From: Paracoccaceae bacterium
GTDB lineage: Bacteria; Pseudomonadota; Alphaproteobacteria; Rhodobacterales; Rhodobacteraceae
NCBI GenBank assembly: GCA_026984895.1
Contig: JALSRF010000421.1
Location: 1 to 8,143 of the forward strand
Direction: 5' to 3'
Length of the DNA stretch: 8,143 bases
The number at the start of each line of letters is the position of its first letter. Position 1 is the stretch's first letter. Below the pieces are notes generated by a model. The model saw nothing but the letters and a program-made list of their open reading frames with translations, was not told the origin of the DNA and did no database searches. Of the stretch, positions 5,682 through 8,143 are shown in pieces. The translations under genes and the position numbers were made by a program.

Positions 5682-6650
5682 TCAGGCCGCGTTGGCCGGG
5701 CGGGTGTATCTGCCGCCGTGTTCGATGGCCCAGCGGGCCGTGGCAGCTATACCGCCAAGCGGAAAGAAATGCACCTGTTCGATGTTGAACGCCGGGTTTG
5801 CGGCCTTGCAGGCGGCCAGTGCAGAGATGATCGCGGTCGGTTCGTAGGGCTTGACCAGGCGGGTTACGTCCATCGCGCGCTTTTGCAGCACCTTCAGCGA
5901 AGGGCCGACGCCGCAGGCAATGGCGAACCGGATCAGGGTCTGCAGCCTGGCCGGCCCGGCGATGCCCACATGCACCGGCAAGGCGATGCCCTCGCCAGCC
6001 AGCCTGTTGACCCAGTCGATCACCGGCGCGGCGTCGAAACAGAACTGGGTCACCAGCGCCATGGTTGCGTCGGTGCGTTCGGCAAAGGCGGTCTTCCAGC
6101 GCAGCGCCGCCATCACGTTTTCATCGCCGCCGTCCGGGTCGATGTCGCGGTTGCCTTCGGGGTGGCCGGCCACATGCAGCCGCTCGAAGCCGTCGAACAG
6201 GCCGGTTTCCAGCAGATCCATCGCGCTTGCGAAGGGGCCGCGCGGCCGGGACGGGCTGCCGGCGAGGATCAGCCCCTGCCTGACGCCGGCCTCGCCGCGA
6301 TAGCGCGCGATCCACTCGCCCAGTTCGGCCCGGTCGGCGATGATGCGGGCCGGGAAATGCGGCATCACCTGGAAACCGTCCGCCGCCAGCCGGCGGGCGG
6401 TGGCCACCATCTCGCCGATCGGGGTGCCGTCGATATGGGCGATGCAGACCCGGCTCGCTTCGGGCAGGATGGCACGGAAATCGTCCACCCGGGCGGCGGT
6501 GCGCGGCATCACCTCGATCGAATACCCCTTCAGAAAGGCCGCAACCGGAGTCGGTGCGCCGCCGCTTCGCGCCGCGCCGCGCGCCCCGGCATCGATGCCT
6601 GTCGCGGTCATGCCCTCACCGCCGGTCCTGCGAAACGGTAACAACGCCAT
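5682..6650 (-). CDS. MetF-like methylenetetrahydrofolate reductase, divergent
   Basis: The 322-residue protein fits the FAD-dependent methylenetetrahydrofolate reductase barrel: SIEVMPR (44-50, with the conserved Glu46), VAGHPEG (160-166; MetF has VAGYPE), TQFCFD (201-206; MetF has TQFFFD), PVHVGIAGP (225-233), and VHFFPLGG near the end where MetF has a HFYTLN-type strand. In place of the usual ALRGD loop it reads GLILAGSP (126-133), so the catalytic-site Asp is absent. Residues 9-35 are a Gly/Ala-rich linker. ATG 6650 is chosen because AGGGGAGA lies 5 nt upstream; ATG 6692 would overlap the preceding gene, and ATG 6611 is a weaker alternative. It sits 32 bp after the small 'virulence factor' gene and 37 bp before the pterin methyltransferase, so it probably makes or consumes the 5-methyl-THF used by that enzyme. 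Confidence 0.85.
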   Translation of the reverse strand: MALLPFRRTGGEGMTATGIDAGARGAARSGGAPTPVAAFLKGYSIEVMPRTAARVDDFRAILPEASRVCIAHIDGTPIGEMVATARRLAADGFQVMPHFPARIIADRAELGEWIARYRGEAGVRQGLILAGSPSRPRGPFASAMDLLETGLFDGFERLHVAGHPEGNRDIDPDGGDENVMAALRWKTAFAERTDATMALVTQFCFDAAPVIDWVNRLAGEGIALPVHVGIAGPARLQTLIRFAIACGVGPSLKVLQKRAMDVTRLVKPYEPTAIISALAACKAANPAFNIEQVHFFPLGGIAATARWAIEHGGRYTRPANAA

Positions 6651-6655
6651 TGCGC

Positions 6656-6663
6656 TCTCCCCT
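6656..6663 (-). promoter_or_regulatory. Strong ribosome binding site deciding the MetF-like start
   Basis: On the minus strand AGGGGAGA ends 5 nt before the ATG at 6650. No comparable site precedes the longer in-frame ATG at 6692, so this fixes the shorter start. Confidence 0.75.
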
Positions 6664-6682
6664 GTCTGTGTCAGCGTCGGGC

Positions 6683-6985
6683 TCAGGCCCATCCGCCGTT
6701 ATCGACCAGGGCTTTCAGCCTGTCGCGATCGTATTGCGCTTCCAGGCGGGCGGCTTCGGAATTTGCGACCTGCTGATCGTCGCTTGCGCCATCCACGCCA
6801 TAGGGCGTGCCGCGGCGCCACTGGGAAAGGTAGTCGTCGGTTCCCGCCAGGCCCGCCTTCATCGCGGCGCGGTCGATCGCCTGTTCGAATCGCTCGCACA
6901 ACGGCGCCTTGGCGGCCTTTCTGCCGCGCCCGACCAGCACCTGGGCCGGGATGTCGCGCCAGTAGACGATGGTGACGTCTGCCAT
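6683..6985 (-). CDS. Small 'virulence factor' family protein (PF13769 type)
   Basis: A 100-residue soluble protein beginning MADVTIVYWRDIPAQVLVGRGRKAAK and ending with a conserved-looking LVDNGGWA. The VYWRDIPAQV opening is what I recall from the small family databases call 'virulence factor'; no virulence role is implied here. No signal peptide, membrane span or catalytic motif is visible; one cysteine (C30) is present. The start is well supported by AGGAGA 7 nt upstream (6993-6998). It is the first gene of a minus-strand operon with the MetF-like reductase and the pterin methyltransferase, and I recall this same trio in other Rhodobacteraceae. That association suggests a role in folate/corrinoid one-carbon transfer, perhaps as an assembly or accessory factor; its biochemical function is unknown. 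Confidence 0.8.
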   Translation of the reverse strand: MADVTIVYWRDIPAQVLVGRGRKAAKAPLCERFEQAIDRAAMKAGLAGTDDYLSQWRRGTPYGVDGASDDQQVANSEAARLEAQYDRDRLKALVDNGGWA

Positions 6986-7145
6986 GATCGGCTCTCCTGT
7001 TCCTCCCCGTCCGGCGGGGTCGTGTCCTGCGCGCGTTTTCGGCCCGAACGCCATCGCCTGCGACGCGCCGGCCGCATTGCGCCAGCAGGAACATGCAAGA
7101 CAGCTAGGCCATGGCGCCGGCTCTGGAAAGGGGTGGGCGGCTTCG

Positions 7146-7169
7146 AATTCTTCAACATGTTCATGAATT
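7146..7169. promoter_or_regulatory. Operator-like 24-bp dyad
   Basis: AATTC (7146-7150) mirrors GAATT (7165-7169), and the core AACATGTT (7154-7161) is itself a perfect palindrome; only the two 3-nt spacers break symmetry, so 9 of 12 pairs match. It is a conspicuous AT-rich island in very GC-rich DNA, 161 bp upstream of the one-carbon operon and about 245 bp upstream of ppx. It looks like a binding site for a dimeric regulator; I cannot name which. Confidence 0.5.
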
Positions 7170-7203
7170 TCGCGCGAGGACGGGGCAGGCCGGGGCGCGC
7201 CCG

Positions 7204-7245
7204 CCCGTTCTGGCCCGCCCGTTCTGGCCCACCCGTTCTGGCCCG
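7204..7245. repeat. Period-14 tandem repeat, three copies
   Basis: Three adjacent 14-mers of CCCGTTCTGGCCCR (7204-7217, 7218-7231, 7232-7245) differ at a single position, the last base of copy two (A for G). They are non-coding. Confidence 0.85.
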
Positions 7246-7355
7246 CCGCCCGCGCCCGCCCGCCGACCGGCGCCACCGACCGGCCCGCGGCGAGGGCACG
7301 CCAGGGCCCGCCCGGCGCGCGGCATCGCCGGGACAGGCCGGGCCCGCCAGGCCGC

Positions 7356-7384
7356 TTGCACAACGCCGCGCGCGCCCATAGGAT
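7356..7384 (+). promoter_or_regulatory. Possible sigma-70 promoter for ppx
   Basis: TTGCAC (7356-7361) and TAGGAT (7379-7384) are separated by exactly 17 nt, on the + strand, with the -10 30 bp before the ATG at 7415. The -35 keeps the TTG core and the -10 matches TATAAT at four of six bases. The short leader would still include the GGAGGG ribosome site. Confidence 0.45.
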
Positions 7385-7414
7385 GGCGGCAACTCGAAAT
7401 CGGAGGGCGCTCTC

Positions 7415-8143
7415 ATGACGCCCAGGCGTCGCAAGCGCGCAGGCAGGATCCCGCAACCGGTCGAACCGCCAGCGCAGGACGGTCCCGACACGGCGCAGCT
7501 TTATGCCGCTCTGGACCTTGGAACGAACAGTTGCCGCATGCTCGTGGCCCGGCCGCGCGGCAACAGGTTTCATGTGATCGACAGCTTTTCCAAATCGGTG
7601 CAGCTTGGTGCCGGGCTCGAAGCCTCGGGGCGGCTGTCGCGTTCGTCCATGGATCGCACGGTCCAGGCGCTGCGCATCTGCCGCAAGAAGCTGCTCCGCC
7701 ACCGGGTGAGCCGCATGCGCCTGGTGGCGACCGAGGCCTGCAGGCGGGCCGAAAACGCCGGTGAGCTTGTCCGGTATGTGAAGGACGCAACCGGGCTGTC
7801 GGTGGAAATCATCGAACCCGAGGAAGAGGCGCGCCTGGCCGTGATCTCCTGCGCTTCGCTGGTCTCGCCGCGCACCGAGCAACTGCTGGTGGTGGATATC
7901 GGCGGCGGATCGACCGAGCTTGTCTGGATCGACCTGTCGAACGTGCCGCACAACCAGCGGTGCCGGGCGATCATGCGCCTGCATACCGGCTTCAAGCCGG
8001 CCGGCAGCCGCGCGCCTCATGCCCGGGTGGTGGACTGGATCTCGGTGCCGCTGGGGGTCGCGACGCTGCGCGATCAGTTCAACGACGTGACCGACGACGC
8101 GGCCAGGTTCGCGCTGATGAGCTGGTTTTTCGAGGAAAACCTG
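7415..8143 (+). CDS. ppx: Ppx/GppA-family phosphatase (partial, runs off the right edge)
   Basis: 243 codons are open to the window end. ATG 7415 follows GGAGGG (7402-7407) at 7 nt. The ASKHA phosphate-binding motifs of the exopolyphosphatase/guanosine pentaphosphatase family are clear: LDLGTNSCRMLV (33-44, phosphate 1) and DIGGGSTELV (161-170, phosphate 2), with the catalytic-region EEAR (137-140) between them. These enzymes remove terminal phosphate from polyphosphate or pppGpp in the cytoplasm; which substrate applies cannot be read from sequence. Features to note: a basic then Pro-rich N-terminal extension of about 28 residues (MTPRRRKRAG...), and about 30 residues after phosphate 2 (172-208) that E. 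coli Ppx does not have at that point. I recall rlmE usually following this gene in Rhodobacteraceae, which would lie outside. Confidence 0.92.
   Translation, partial: MTPRRRKRAGRIPQPVEPPAQDGPDTAQLYAALDLGTNSCRMLVARPRGNRFHVIDSFSKSVQLGAGLEASGRLSRSSMDRTVQALRICRKKLLRHRVSRMRLVATEACRRAENAGELVRYVKDATGLSVEIIEPEEEARLAVISCASLVSPRTEQLLVVDIGGGSTELVWIDLSNVPHNQRCRAIMRLHTGFKPAGSRAPHARVVDWISVPLGVATLRDQFNDVTDDAARFALMSWFFEENL

Larger units (their letters stand above)
6986..7414. other. Geneless divergent region between the one-carbon operon and ppx
   Basis: These 429 bp hold no convincing gene. The part nearest the one-carbon operon (6986-7140) contains its ribosome site and presumably its promoter, which I cannot pinpoint. 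The middle has an AT-rich operator-like dyad at 7146-7169. The stretch 7171-7350 is extremely GC-rich, with a period-14 repeat and a CCGACCGGC pair (7263-7271, 7276-7284). The right end carries a plausible ppx promoter. Open frames across the region give Arg/Pro/Ala low-complexity peptides with no start context. Confidence 0.5.

Noticed and set aside
5505..6641. Long + strand open frame
   Set aside because: It is entirely antisense to the well-supported MetF-like and methyltransferase genes and shows no domain; it is a GC-rich shadow.
6859..7171. Minus-strand open frame starting MNMLKNSKPP in the divergent gap
   Set aside because: No SD precedes it, it runs out of frame through the small 'virulence factor' gene, and it becomes Arg-rich low complexity.

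Overview
The window is very GC-rich, with strong third-position GC in its genes. The gene families and their order (RNase E tail, TusA-like protein, CcdA; a MetF-like / pterin methyltransferase / 'virulence factor' set; Ppx/GppA) suggest an alphaproteobacterium, most likely of the Rhodobacteraceae/Roseobacter group. This placement rests on recognised family style, not on a search. No IS element, phage gene, tRNA, rRNA or CRISPR array is visible.

Layout. (1) 1-173 is the 3' end of a + strand gene with an acidic/basic Pro-Ala tail ending KKGWWSLR, probably ribonuclease E. (2) 259-486 (-) is a TusA-type sulfur-carrier protein convergent with it. (3) 579-1331 (+) is ccdA, divergent from tusA across a 92-bp gap, with a hairpin abutting its start codon. 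(4) 1533-2879 (+) and 2876-4252 (+) are an ATGA-overlapping pair: a membrane-embedded serine alpha/beta hydrolase of unknown substrate and a cytochrome P450. The hydrolase carries a 9-unit, 12-nt in-frame tandem repeat just after its nucleophile elbow. (5) 4253-4663 is a geneless convergent gap with palindromes and several short direct repeats. (6) 6985 down to 4664 (-) is a three-gene operon: a 'virulence factor' (PF13769-type) small protein, a divergent MetF-like methylenetetrahydrofolate reductase, and a methyltetrahydrofolate:corrinoid methyltransferase with a Gly/Arg-rich tail. (7) 6986-7414 is a geneless divergent region with a strong operator-like dyad, a period-14 repeat and a plausible promoter. 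(8) 7415-8143 (+) is the N-terminal 243 codons of a Ppx/GppA-family phosphatase that runs off the window.

How it fits together. The minus-strand operon is a one-carbon module. The MetF-like protein interconverts methylene- and methyl-THF, and the pterin protein would pass the methyl group to a corrinoid protein encoded elsewhere, for a split B12-dependent methionine synthase or a methylamine/betaine-type demethylation route. TusA and CcdA are both thiol/sulfur-handling proteins but are transcribed apart. The hydrolase-P450 pair is the least explained unit: tight translational coupling implies a shared substrate or membrane site, but no redox partner or biosynthetic genes are in view to say which.
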